A stretch of DNA of 64,000 nucleotides from Eubacterium aggregans. GTDB taxonomy: Bacteria > Bacillota > Clostridia > Eubacteriales > Eubacteriaceae. This document shows positions 43,521 through 52,421 of this stretch, one piece after another. The stretch lies in assembly GCF_900107815.1 (NCBI RefSeq), contig NZ_FNRK01000005.1:62001-126000 (forward strand). Reading direction: 5' to 3'. Position numbers and translations under genes: made by a program. Below the pieces are notes generated by a model. That model saw only the letters and a program-made list of their open reading frames with translations, was not told the DNA's origin and searched no databases. Each line of letters begins with the position of its first letter. Positions within the stretch are counted from its first letter, which is position 1.

Positions 43521-44789
43521 TTAACCCGCATCGGAACAACGGACATCCCCAAGCTTTCCAAATATCCTTTTGGAGAACCGGCAGATGAGGACGGAAAGGA
43601 GAAAGGCCCCACCATAAATCATGGGCAGCTGGCCTGCTAAATGTTCAAAGAGCACCCCGTACACGGCCTGTCCCAGGGGATTGGCACAAAGCACCAAACA
43701 GGTAATCAGGGCCATCACCTTGCCGATGAGTCCCTCTGGGGTCACCTGTTGGACATAGGTGAGCATCTGGATGCTGATCAAGGTGGAGAACACCATCATC
43801 AACCCACAGGTTAGGGTGATGACGCCATAGATGATCCAGGGGTCTGCCTTCAGCCAAAGGACTAAGCCAATGGGGACCAAGGCCAAGGCACACAGGAGCA
43901 AAAGGCGATGGGAATGTCGGATGTCCAACCGCTGCCCCAGACTCCCGGAAAGCAAGGCCCCCAGTAGTCCTCCTGCGGCCAGGGCACCCTGGGCGTAGCC
44001 GTACAGGCTGTTCCCCAACCCCTCTGGAAAGCCAAGGTGTCTTGTAATAACCACCGGCAGCCCAATGATGATCAGAGCAGAGAACACCAGGTTAATGACC
44101 ATCATCAACACCCCAACCTGCCCAATTTCTGGACGGGTATGCCGAATAAAGTGCCAGCTTTCTAATAAATCCAGCTTTGCCAGGGCCAGAATCCCTTGGT
44201 CTTCCCCACGTTTCTGAAAGGGAATATGGATAAAGATCTCCATAATGGCCGAAATCAGGAAGCACAGGACACTCAGGTATAATATGGGTTCCAGGCCGTA
44301 CAACCCATACATCAGTCCCCCCAGCACCGGCCCAAGGATGCCCGCCAAGGAGTTAACCCCGTTAATAACCGCATTCCCTGCCATCAGATGGTCCGAGTGT
44401 AAAAGCACCGGAAGGGATGCCTGCACCGCTGGCTGGTAAGCCCCTTGTATGCCATAGAGGAGCATTAGCACCACCACCAGCAGGGGAACCAGCTCCATCC
44501 GAAGATAGCTCAGGGCATAAAATCCCACTAGGGCCGCTGTAAAGAAATCCAAAAACACCATCACATTGCGCTTATTCACCCGGTCTGCAATAATCCCCCC
44601 CACCGGGGAAAGCAAGAGCATGGGGATAAAAGATAGGCCCAGCACCATCCCGTAAAGGGTGGGCGAACCCGTTTGGTTGAGGAGGTACAGGGGCAGGGCG
44701 TACCTTAAAATATTATTCCCAAATAAAGAAATAATCTGTCCCACCACCACCAGTGTAAAATCCCGTTGAAATAATTTAGTATTCATCAT
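43521..44789 (-). CDS. MFS multidrug-type exporter
   Basis: 422 aa, 12 helices, MFS_3 (macrolide/enterobactin exporter-like) style with GLSFIPMLLLSPVGGIIADR loop 2-3. It follows a TetR regulator on the same strand; a palindrome ATACCAACCGTTGGTAT lies at 44802-44818 just before the start, resembling the one before tetR. The pair is a typical drug- or metabolite-inducible efflux unit. Two adjacent ATGs (44789, 44786) follow AAAGGAGAAA. Substrate unknown. Confidence 0.88.
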   Translation of the reverse strand: MMNTKLFQRDFTLVVVGQIISLFGNNILRYALPLYLLNQTGSPTLYGMVLGLSFIPMLLLSPVGGIIADRVNKRNVMVFLDFFTAALVGFYALSYLRMELVPLLVVVLMLLYGIQGAYQPAVQASLPVLLHSDHLMAGNAVINGVNSLAGILGPVLGGLMYGLYGLEPILYLSVLCFLISAIMEIFIHIPFQKRGEDQGILALAKLDLLESWHFIRHTRPEIGQVGVLMMVINLVFSALIIIGLPVVITRHLGFPEGLGNSLYGYAQGALAAGGLLGALLSGSLGQRLDIRHSHRLLLLCALALVPIGLVLWLKADPWIIYGVITLTCGLMMVFSTLISIQMLTYVQQVTPEGLIGKVMALITCLVLCANPLGQAVYGVLFEHLAGQLPMIYGGAFLLSVLICRFSKRIFGKLGDVRCSDAG

Positions 44790-44801
44790 ATTTCTCCTTT
44801 A

Positions 44802-44818
44802 ATACCAACCGTTGGTAT
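44802..44818. promoter_or_regulatory. TetR operator before MFS pump
   Basis: Palindrome ATACCAACCGTTGGTAT; shares the ATAC...GTAT ends with the operator at 45525-45545. Confidence 0.55.
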
Positions 44819-44851
44819 GTATTGTTGTAAAATTTAAATCCCCTAAGGGAT

Positions 44852-45508
44852 TTAAGGAATCGACACCTTTCTTTTCTCTTCCATCTGATGCATATGCTCT
44901 GCCATGCCCTCCTCCAGGGAGGGGAAGCCCAGCTTATTCAGGAGGACATTAAAAAAATCAATTTTTCGATCCACCGCCTCGCCGTCTCCCGGGTAAATCA
45001 GAGGATTCATCCAAACATTGGTCAGGAGCATGAGCACATCCGCCATCTCCTGGGGATAATCACATTGAATCGATTCATCGGCTATCCCTTCCTTGATGAC
45101 AGGCAAGATATAATGGGGAACCACATCCTCTATGGTGCTCGCCATATGAATCGAGAGAAGCTGGGGATTCTGAAGGAGGTTGGGCATGGAGGCGATAAAA
45201 TCCCGCTGGGGCGTATTCTTCCATGAGGATAAAAACATTTTCTGCAATTTTCCAGCTCCATTTAAAGATGAATCGTGGAGAAGCCGATCCATCTCACGGG
45301 CGGACTCCATCCCTACCCGATCGGTAACTGCCAAAAGAATGGCCTCCTTGGACTTAAAATGATGGTAAATGGCCCCCTTGCTCAGCCCTCCAAGCCCATC
45401 GATAATATCCTGAATGGAGGTTTTATCATAACCCTTTTCTAGGAATAGGCGCAGGGCCACCTCCAAAATTTTTTCCACTGTCTCCTCGGGGTATTTATTG
45501 CGTGCCAT
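44852..45508 (-). CDS. TetR-family regulator
   Basis: 218 aa from ATG 45508 (GGAGGAG upstream). A longer frame to 45697 exists but its extra 63 residues precede the classic TetR start and span the operator. HTH: LRLFLEKGYDKTSIQDIIDG and GAIYHHFKSKEAILL. The C-terminal ligand domain is TetR_C-like of unassigned type. Palindromes before this gene and before the downstream MFS pump suggest it represses both. Ligand unknown. Confidence 0.9.
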   Translation of the reverse strand: MARNKYPEETVEKILEVALRLFLEKGYDKTSIQDIIDGLGGLSKGAIYHHFKSKEAILLAVTDRVGMESAREMDRLLHDSSLNGAGKLQKMFLSSWKNTPQRDFIASMPNLLQNPQLLSIHMASTIEDVVPHYILPVIKEGIADESIQCDYPQEMADVLMLLTNVWMNPLIYPGDGEAVDRKIDFFNVLLNKLGFPSLEEGMAEHMHQMEEKRKVSIP

Positions 45509-45524
45509 CTTTACTCCTCCTATT

Positions 45525-45545
45525 ATACATACCGGTAGTATGTAT
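45525..45545. promoter_or_regulatory. TetR autoregulatory operator
   Basis: Near-perfect palindrome ATACATACCGGTAGTATGTAT, 16 bp before the tetR start codon. Confidence 0.6.
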
Positions 45546-45611
45546 GGATGATACCACGTCCCTTTTCCATTGTCAAGAAACTCTGAAGAATGAATATTAC
45601 CACACGCACTT

Positions 45612-47006
45612 TTATTCTGCCAATTGACCCTCACCACCTTTACAAGGAGCTGGGCTTTCCTCCCTTTCCCAAAAGGTTTTCCAATTAAAAACAACATTGA
45701 GCACCACGGTTACCAAAGCAACCATGAACAGGCCATTGCTAAAGAGCATCGCTGCCACCTCCGGCAAGCCGCTGAAGGCATCGGTGGTAAAATGTGCCCC
45801 CACCCCGGCGGCCAGACCAGCCCCAAGAATCAGGGTGTTTTTATTATCGGACAAATCCACCTTCGCCAGGATGGAAACCCCTGCCGCAGCGATGGTCCCA
45901 AAGAGAGCCACCATAGCCCCACCAATGACCGGAGTGGGGATACAGGTAATAAAGGTGGACAGCTTGGGACACAGACTGAGGATCAGCAGCAGCACCGCCG
46001 CAAAGGCGACGGATTGGCGGCTATCGTTCCCTGAAAGCTTTACGACGCTGACATTTTCATTGAACATCGCCGAAGGAAAAGAATTAAAGACACCCGCCAT
46101 CATCTGGGATAGGGACTGGGCCCGCATTCCCCGGGTGATGGTGGCCTCATCCGTTGTTGTTCCCCGGACATTGTCCAGAAATGCAAACACCCCAATGCAC
46201 TGCACCATATTGATGACGCTAAAAAGGGTCATGATGAGGATGGCATCCAGGCGAAACTCCGGCATTCCAAAATGAAAGGGCAGGTTGAAATCAAAAAGTG
46301 CCGCCCCGGCCACCGGAGATAAATCCACCAAGCCGAAGGGAATGGCCAGAAGCGTCCCGGTTCCCAGACCGATGAGCAGGGCTGTAGACCGAAGAAGGGT
46401 GTTCCCAAATTGGTTGAGCAGCACGATAAGCAGCAGCACCCCAAAGCCCAGGACCAGATTAATGGGACTACCAAAATTTACCGCACCGGCGCCACCTGCC
46501 AAATTTTCAAAGGCCGTGGGAATCAGCGTCACCCCCACCATGGTTAAAAAGGCCCCCAGCACAATGGGCGGGAAAAATTTCAAAATCCGGTTGATGCCCA
46601 TACACACCACAAAGAGGATGGCCCCAGACGCGATAACCCCACCAAAGACCGCCGGCAGACCATGGGCCTGTCCGATGATGATCATCGGTCCCAGGGGGGC
46701 AAAAGCTGAGCCCAGGGCAATGGGCAGCTTCGACCCCACAAATTTTCCGACACCCACCACCTGCAATAGGGTGGCCAGGGCCGCTGCAAAAAAATTTGCT
46801 GCTATTAAAAAGGCAATGGTCTGATGATCGAGTCCCATGCCATTGCCTAAAATCATCGGAACGGCAATGGCCCCCGGACACATGGTAAGCACATGCTGCA
46901 GGCCTGCCAATAAGTTCTCTGCGAGTTCCGACTTTGCTGGCACCGCTGCCTTCCCCAATGCTGTTACCGAGACGATATCGCCATCCATTCCCTGGTAGTT
47001 TTCCAT
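45612..47006 (-). CDS. NCS2-family nucleobase permease (xanthine/uracil type)
   Basis: 464 aa with ~14 hydrophobic helices. Family marks: AGLQHVLTMCPGAIAVP in TM1, SAFAPLGPMI in TM3, the MFNENVSVVKLSG segment and TPVIGGAMVALFG. The alignment around TM8/TM10 carries the Glu/Gln expected of nucleobase permeases. It imports xanthine, uric acid or uracil with a cation. No purine riboswitch is seen upstream, but a TTGAAA-N17-TATAAT promoter lies at 47072-47100. Single gene unit. Confidence 0.88.
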   Translation of the reverse strand: MENYQGMDGDIVSVTALGKAAVPAKSELAENLLAGLQHVLTMCPGAIAVPMILGNGMGLDHQTIAFLIAANFFAAALATLLQVVGVGKFVGSKLPIALGSAFAPLGPMIIIGQAHGLPAVFGGVIASGAILFVVCMGINRILKFFPPIVLGAFLTMVGVTLIPTAFENLAGGAGAVNFGSPINLVLGFGVLLLIVLLNQFGNTLLRSTALLIGLGTGTLLAIPFGLVDLSPVAGAALFDFNLPFHFGMPEFRLDAILIMTLFSVINMVQCIGVFAFLDNVRGTTTDEATITRGMRAQSLSQMMAGVFNSFPSAMFNENVSVVKLSGNDSRQSVAFAAVLLLILSLCPKLSTFITCIPTPVIGGAMVALFGTIAAAGVSILAKVDLSDNKNTLILGAGLAAGVGAHFTTDAFSGLPEVAAMLFSNGLFMVALVTVVLNVVFNWKTFWEREESPAPCKGGEGQLAE

Positions 47007-47071
47007 TAAAATCCCCCTAATCTTTTTTCTCCAATTGATAAAAAATTGATAAAATTACACTTTATTTTTTT

Positions 47072-47100
47072 ATTATAACAAGGAATGGTGTTCGTTTCAA
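47072..47100 (-). promoter_or_regulatory. Sigma-70 promoter for NCS2 permease
   Basis: Minus strand TTGAAA-N17-TATAAT with an added TG extension (TGTTATAAT), 66 bp before the start codon. Confidence 0.7.
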
Positions 47101-47156
47101 TAATTTTTTATCGATGTATGATATTTTATTATCATATTATGTGACACTATCTCATC

Positions 47157-47196
47157 AAAAAATACCCATTCCCTGGCAAACAGGAATGGGTATTTT
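47157..47196 (-). terminator. Terminator after flavoprotein gene
   Basis: 14-bp perfect stem AAAATACCCATTCC / GGAATGGGTATTTT followed by TTTGATG on the minus strand, 16 bp after the stop at 47212. Confidence 0.8.
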
Positions 47197-47211
47197 AGAA
47201 GCAATCTGAAC

Positions 47212-48822
47212 CTAGGAAAGCAATCCGATCAACTGATCCAGATTTTTCTTACCGAACTGGACGTCCTGGCCATCCACCACCATACAGGGGACGCTCATGA
47301 TGTCATACTTGTTTTTCAAGTCTTCAAAGTGGTTGAGGTCGTAAACATCCACGGTAATGTTGGGGTTTTCTAAACCCAATCGGGCGGCAGCCATGACCAA
47401 ATCCGGGCACTGGGTGCAGGAGAGGGAGATGGCAATCTGAAGATGATGGGTACCGGAAATCGCATTGATGGCGGCTAATTGTTCGTCCCCCAGGGGCTGT
47501 CCCGGTCCAGCGGCGTTGTACAGGGTCACCACGAAGGAGTTGAACTCGTGGCCTCCAGGGACACCGTGGAAGGCAAAACCAGTGGGGACCCCGGCACCAT
47601 CACAAATTTCAATGGCAGGGCATTCTTCTCCCCCTTGGATGATTTCAGCACTCAGCAGGTCGGACAATGCCGCTACCTCCTGGACGAAGCCGGAGGCTTC
47701 CTTGGCGATGGCTGTGCCGTCAACGTGTGCCTTTAGCACCACAGGGCGTTCAAATCGGGCAAAGACACCCGCCAGCTGAGCCCGGATTTCTGCGGTGATA
47801 AAGCCGCCGTCTGCCCCGGTATCAGCCTGGGGCGCTTCCTCAGGTTGCTTCATCCCCTTTACCTCAAAGGCTGGAATACCCAGCTTTTCATGGAGGGTGG
47901 AGACATGATGTTCCAGGGAAGTGGCTGCCTTGGCCCCATCGGACACGGCAGTGACCACCTGGCGCAGGTTTTTAATACAGATATCGCCGGCACCATAGAC
48001 GCCATCCATAGAGGTCTTTTGGTTTATATCCGTCACTAAATAGCCTTGGGCATCCAGCTCAACCTGACCTTTAAACAAGCTGTTGGCCGGGGCGTAGCCT
48101 GCAAAAACAAAAACACCAAAGGTGTCCCCAGCTGGGGCATCATAACGGGTGATTTCCCCGGTCATATCATTCTTATAAATAATATGACGCAGCTTGGTAT
48201 CTCCATCCACCTCGACCACCTGGGTATTGTAATGGATGGTAATTTTCTCATGATTTTTGGCTTCATCGGCCACAGCGGCGGCACAGGTAAAGTCTGGCTC
48301 TCTGGCCAGGATAGTGACCTGTCGGGCATACTTTGTTAAAAACACCGCTTCCTCAGCCGCAGCGAATCCAGCTCCCACCACAAAGACATCCTTACCGGTG
48401 AAGAATTCGCCATCGCAGGTGGCACAGTAGGCCACACCCCGTCCCCGGAAATCCGCTTCTCCCTGGAAGCCAATCATCCGGGGGGAGGCCCCGGTGGCCA
48501 ATATCACCCCAAAGGCTTCATAGGTGCCCTTATCGGTTTTAATCTTTTTAACATCGGCATCCAGTGTCAGCTCTGAAACCTCTGCCAATAAAAATTCTGC
48601 CCCGAAGGATTCCGCCTGCTTACGCATATCCTCGGTAAGCTCCGTCCCGCTGGTCTTTCGTACTCCCGGGTAATTCACCACTTCCGAGGTGATGGTGATC
48701 TGTCCGCCAAAATGTTCCTTTTCCACCACCAGGGTCTTGTATTGTGCCCGGGCCATATAAATCGCGGCGGAGAGCCCCGCAGGGCCTCCGCCGACGATAA
48801 TCACATCATACTGGTTCGACAT
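47212..48822 (-). CDS. Thioredoxin-reductase-like flavoprotein with C-terminal glutaredoxin/AhpF-like domain
   Basis: 536 aa. Residues ~1-310 are thioredoxin reductase: FAD site GGGPAGLSAAIYMARA, active-site CATC (~133-136), NAD(P)H site GAGFAAAEE and the second FAD motif GAGDICIKNLRQV. After a linker, residues ~335-536 form tandem thioredoxin-like folds as in AhpF's N-terminal part, here at the C-terminus, with a CTQC redox pair. It is therefore AhpF with the domains in reversed order. The gene follows ahpC by 4 bp, so it is the probable electron donor reducing AhpC for peroxide removal. Confidence 0.88.
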   Translation of the reverse strand: MSNQYDVIIVGGGPAGLSAAIYMARAQYKTLVVEKEHFGGQITITSEVVNYPGVRKTSGTELTEDMRKQAESFGAEFLLAEVSELTLDADVKKIKTDKGTYEAFGVILATGASPRMIGFQGEADFRGRGVAYCATCDGEFFTGKDVFVVGAGFAAAEEAVFLTKYARQVTILAREPDFTCAAAVADEAKNHEKITIHYNTQVVEVDGDTKLRHIIYKNDMTGEITRYDAPAGDTFGVFVFAGYAPANSLFKGQVELDAQGYLVTDINQKTSMDGVYGAGDICIKNLRQVVTAVSDGAKAATSLEHHVSTLHEKLGIPAFEVKGMKQPEEAPQADTGADGGFITAEIRAQLAGVFARFERPVVLKAHVDGTAIAKEASGFVQEVAALSDLLSAEIIQGGEECPAIEICDGAGVPTGFAFHGVPGGHEFNSFVVTLYNAAGPGQPLGDEQLAAINAISGTHHLQIAISLSCTQCPDLVMAAARLGLENPNITVDVYDLNHFEDLKNKYDIMSVPCMVVDGQDVQFGKKNLDQLIGLLS

Positions 48823-48826
48823 GGGA

Positions 48827-49390
48827 CTAGATGAGGCCCACTAAATCTAAGCTGGGCTTTAAGGTTTCGGCACCAGGCTGCCATTTGGCGGGGCAAACTT
48901 CATCACCGTGTTCAGCCACAAATTGGGATGCCTGAACCCGACGAAGCAGCTCGTCAGCGTTTCGGCCAACATTCCCGGCGATAACTTCGTAAGCGACGAT
49001 TTCTCCTTCGGGATTAACGATGAAGGTACCACGTTCTGCCATACCATCGGCTTCAATCATGACATCGAAATCCCGGGCGAGGACGCCAGTGGGATCCGCC
49101 AGCATGGTGTACTGGATCTTCTTGATGGTGTCGGAGGCATCGTGCCATGCTTTATGGACAAAGTGGGAATCGCAGGAAACCGAGTAGATATCACAGCCGA
49201 TTTTCTGGAATTCATCATATTTATTCGCTAAATCTTCCAGCTCAGTGGGACACACAAAGGTAAAGTCTGCAGGATAGAAGAAAAAGATGGACCAACGTCC
49301 GAGGATATCTTCTTTTTTAACTTCCTTGAATTCACCACCTACGTAGGCCTGTACTGCAAAATCGCTGACTTGCTTTTTAATCAATGACAT
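48827..49390 (-). CDS. ahpC: Alkyl hydroperoxide reductase AhpC (2-Cys peroxiredoxin)
   Basis: 187 aa, standard size. Peroxidatic C47 in FVCPTE, resolving Cys in EVCPAKW near residue 166, and GTFIVNPEGEI. Forms a decamer that reduces hydroperoxides; reduced by the flavoprotein encoded 4 bp downstream. A consensus sigma-70 promoter lies at 49470-49498 with repeated TTAGCAAT/CTAAC elements around it. AGGAGGAAATTAAC precedes the ATG. In an acetogen this is an oxygen-defence system. Confidence 0.96.
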   Translation of the reverse strand: MSLIKKQVSDFAVQAYVGGEFKEVKKEDILGRWSIFFFYPADFTFVCPTELEDLANKYDEFQKIGCDIYSVSCDSHFVHKAWHDASDTIKKIQYTMLADPTGVLARDFDVMIEADGMAERGTFIVNPEGEIVAYEVIAGNVGRNADELLRRVQASQFVAEHGDEVCPAKWQPGAETLKPSLDLVGLI

Positions 49391-49454
49391 GTTAATTTCC
49401 TCCTATGTCTAAAAAAATTCTATAAAATACGTAATAAACAATTGTGTTAGTTAT

Positions 49455-49498
49455 TGCTAACTTGACTAAATTATAGCAATGTTAGTGAAGGCTGTCAA
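49455..49498 (-). promoter_or_regulatory. ahpC promoter and flanking repeats
   Basis: Minus strand TTGACA-N17-TATAAT (49470-49498), a full consensus. CTAAC, ATTGCTA and GTTAG repeats cover the spacer and downstream side (GTTAG-N6-CTAAC at 49446-49461), probably a redox-regulator site. Confidence 0.75.
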
Positions 49499-49603
49499 TT
49501 GTTTTTTATAATTATTTTAAACTAAATCAGAAATGTCACAGGAATGTGCACATGTTATAATAAAATTAATATTTTCACATTCCAAAGAAAGAAGGATTCT
49601 CTT

Positions 49604-50128
49604 ATGAAGTAAGTAACCTATAAAAGAACCGATGCATTCCTCGTTTTACTCAACGGAATTCTCTGTCTTATTTTCGCTAAAAATGTCACCCATCTCCTTC
49701 CCACTTTTTGCGGTGGTATTCTGGTCATCAAGGGTGGGCTGCAATTTTACAAAGGCATCATTAATCGGGATTACAAGATTTTAGAACAGACTGACCTAGT
49801 CAAGTCCTTTTCTGCCATTGCCGTGGGTGTTGGTATCTTCTTCGCCCAAGAGGATGCCCTTTTCATCATCGCCATTTTCTGGGGGCTGACAGGCCTAACC
49901 CAGGCAACGGGTTACCTCAATACCGCCCTGTTTAAAATGGCCCACGGGAAAAATTTCTTTTGGGATCTTCTTAAGGGCCTGATAGAATTTTCCCTTTCTA
50001 TGGCCGTTATCTTTAATCCCTTTAACAGTGTGGAGCACCATGTCCTCCTTCTGGGGATAGATATGATCTTTGAAGGGATTATCAGCTTTTTTGCTCGGGC
50101 AGAAAAAAGTGCTGAACAATCCGATTAA
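49604..50128 (+). pseudogene. HdeD/DUF308-like membrane protein gene with stop at codon 3
   Basis: ATG 49604 (after AAAGAAGGA) is followed by AAG and then TAA at 49610-49612, yet the same frame stays open for 172 more codons to 50128 and encodes a coherent membrane protein with about six helices (RTDAFLVLLNGILCLIFAK, then FWGLTGLTQATGYL and FSLSMAVIFNPFN), like HdeD/DUF308 proteins. No ATG, GTG or TTG with a good ribosome site was found before the GTG at 49823, which would cut the first two helices. Either a nonsense mutation has silenced the gene or an unusual start is used. Confidence 0.65.
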
Positions 50129-50167
50129 TACACCGAAAAATAATAAGCAATGCACTTTGGATGGGGC

Positions 50168-52246
50168 TTAGTGATCCGATCTTACCATCTCCAGGGCATG
50201 ACAAGCACTGCAAATGCCATAGGGGTAATTCCAGGGCAGCCGATCCCCGCAGATTTTACATTTTTTATAGGTATTCTTATTCTGCTTAAGCTTCGCGATA
50301 ATGGCTCCGGAGAGTTCCAGCTTACACTCTAGAATATAAGCCTTCTGGGCCTCTGCCTCTTCCTCATCGGAACTAAAGCTGCGCAGGATGGAATAGAGCA
50401 AATCCAGAATCTTGTATTTTCCCTCCAAGGTTTCCAGGGAATCCCCCTCCTGGGCAATGACAATGGTTAGCCCCTCCAGAATTGGCCTTCCCTTTAAGCG
50501 GTTGTGCATGGCTTCCTTCCACCGGGAGAGGATATCGTAGTTGGTTTCATCAAAAGGGATGGTAATTCCCCGGTACATTTCGTCCTTGGGCAGGGGGCAA
50601 TGGGTCTCCATCCACTCACACAAATCAATGGCTCGGGTCATGCTGGCCTTTTTATAGGGGGCATGATCCGTCAGGCTCTGCCAGTCCCGCATGGTTTGGG
50701 AAAGGGATCGGTCCATATTGACTAAGAACCCTGGCATGGTGGTCCGGGCCGCCTCAATGGGAGGGTTTTTAACCTTTAGTTTCCATTTAACGCTATTTTT
50801 ATCAAAGCAGGCATTCACCAGACCCAGCTCCTCGTAGCCTCGCCTTCCGGCACGGCCTGCCACCTGCTTAACCTCTGCCGGCTCCAAATCTCGCTTTTTC
50901 TGACCGTCAAATTTCTGGGTTTCCAAAAAGATGATGCGCTTCACCGGAAGGTTCATCCCCATGCCGATGGCATCGGTGGCCACGACCACCTTGGTTTCAC
51001 CCCGGGCAAATTTCTCGGTTTCCGCCCGGCGGGCCTGGTAGGGCAGAGCGCCATAAATCACGCTGACCTGTCGGCCGGCATCCTCTAAGAGAGAGGCCGC
51101 CTGGAGGACGCTTCGCCGGGAAAACACCACCAGGGCGTCCCCATCCCGGACATCCTCGGGGAACATGAATTCTTCATCGTCCATGCGCAGGGGCGTCGCC
51201 CGGCGGTGGCGCACCACTTCCCAGGTATCGCCACACTCTTCAATGAGCGCGATGATCAGGGACTCTGCCTCCGGAGCCATACAGGCATGGACGGTCCCCG
51301 CCGTTACTCCTAAAATGGCCTGGGTCCAGGCCCAGCCCCGCTCCCGTTCTCCCACCATCTGGCATTCATCAATAACCGCCACATCGTACCAGGAAAAATC
51401 CATCATCTCCACAGTGGATGCTACGTGCTGAGCTCCGGGAATAATCTGTTCCTCCTCCCCGGTAATCATGCTGCAGGGAACCCCCTCTTTATTAAGGCGT
51501 TCCGCAATTTCCATGGCTAACAGTCGCAGGGGGGCTAAATAGATTCCCCGCTTGGCGGCGGCGCAATCCTCCACGGCATCGTGGGTCTTTCCGGAGTTGG
51601 TGGGCCCCACATGGAGGATAAAGTGCCGGGTCAGCTTTCTGGCTGCAGGAAACAGCTCCGGCATACTCTCAGGAATTTCCTTGAGCATGGCCTCCCGGGC
51701 CTCCTTACGCTTCGTGGTGAAGGGATAATAGCCGTTGTCCTCCACGCAGTCAAAGATGACATCCTTGGTAAAATAATCTGCGACCTCCTGGGCCAGGGCG
51801 CTTTGCCAGATACGGTTGAGCCGTCTGGCAATCATCCTGTCCACGGTTTCTACCCGGCCACTTTCCTTCACAACGGATTCAATTCCCCGAAGCTTGGGGT
51901 TATCATTATAAAAAATACCCCGAAGGAGCTTCTCGCCCTCATTGTCTGGTGGCCGCCTAAAATAGCGCATGGCCCCCATTTCCGGATGTTTTTCAACAAA
52001 TTCCGATAAATCGTACTCAAAGGTACTGGTGATTTCCTTCTTCCCACCTCGCCTGTTGCCACTAAACTGATAAAGCCGCTCATGTTTGAAGCGGTTACTG
52101 TAAAAGGTAATGGCGGTATGGGCCGCTTCTTCCCGGGTGGGGTATCGGGCTTCATTTAAAGCTTTGAGTGCGGCCTGATTTTCCTCACTCAGAAAAGTCT
52201 TGCGCAGGCGGGCGCGCCGACTGGCTTGCTGCTTGGATCGTGCCAT
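50168..52246 (-). CDS. Suv3-like DExH RNA helicase
   Basis: 692 aa. Walker A GPTNSGKTHDAVED at ~218 and a DECQM box at ~292, the Suv3/mitochondrial helicase variants; helicase C-terminal motifs VVATDAIGMGMNLPVKR and QVAGRAGRRG. An N-terminal ~200-residue domain precedes the helicase, and the C-terminus ends with a four-Cys zinc-ribbon-like CKICGDRLPWNYPYGICSAC. Suv3 helicases unwind RNA for mitochondrial and some bacterial degradosomes. It stands alone between the DUF308-like gene and the divergent CcdA fusion. ATG 52246 with GAAGGAG. Confidence 0.88.
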   Translation of the reverse strand: MARSKQQASRRARLRKTFLSEENQAALKALNEARYPTREEAAHTAITFYSNRFKHERLYQFSGNRRGGKKEITSTFEYDLSEFVEKHPEMGAMRYFRRPPDNEGEKLLRGIFYNDNPKLRGIESVVKESGRVETVDRMIARRLNRIWQSALAQEVADYFTKDVIFDCVEDNGYYPFTTKRKEAREAMLKEIPESMPELFPAARKLTRHFILHVGPTNSGKTHDAVEDCAAAKRGIYLAPLRLLAMEIAERLNKEGVPCSMITGEEEQIIPGAQHVASTVEMMDFSWYDVAVIDECQMVGERERGWAWTQAILGVTAGTVHACMAPEAESLIIALIEECGDTWEVVRHRRATPLRMDDEEFMFPEDVRDGDALVVFSRRSVLQAASLLEDAGRQVSVIYGALPYQARRAETEKFARGETKVVVATDAIGMGMNLPVKRIIFLETQKFDGQKKRDLEPAEVKQVAGRAGRRGYEELGLVNACFDKNSVKWKLKVKNPPIEAARTTMPGFLVNMDRSLSQTMRDWQSLTDHAPYKKASMTRAIDLCEWMETHCPLPKDEMYRGITIPFDETNYDILSRWKEAMHNRLKGRPILEGLTIVIAQEGDSLETLEGKYKILDLLYSILRSFSSDEEEAEAQKAYILECKLELSGAIIAKLKQNKNTYKKCKICGDRLPWNYPYGICSACHALEMVRSDH

Positions 52247-52342
52247 GGAAACTCCTTCAAATGTGATGTAATACCCTCATTATAGGATGGGCAAGATGCC
52301 TTTGTCAAATTCTGGGGATTCCTTTAGTCCCCTGGCTTTTTC

Positions 52343-52371
52343 TTGACAACTGTAACTGAGCGTGTTATAAA
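52343..52371 (+). promoter_or_regulatory. Sigma-70 promoter for CcdA-TlpA fusion
   Basis: TTGACA-N17-TATAAA, 50 bp before the start; two AACTGTAA direct repeats flank the -10 region. Confidence 0.65.
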
Positions 52372-52421
52372 TTAAGCTATAACTGTAATTTTACAAAATA
52401 CATTTAGGAGGTCTGACGACT

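Noticed and set aside
45509-45697. 63-residue N-terminal extension of the TetR protein
   Set aside because: Covers the operator palindrome, lacks a ribosome site, and precedes the normal TetR start with GGAGGAG.
47007-47211. Purine riboswitch before the NCS2 permease
   Set aside because: No conserved riboswitch core found; only a sigma-70 promoter and the terminator of the neighbouring gene.
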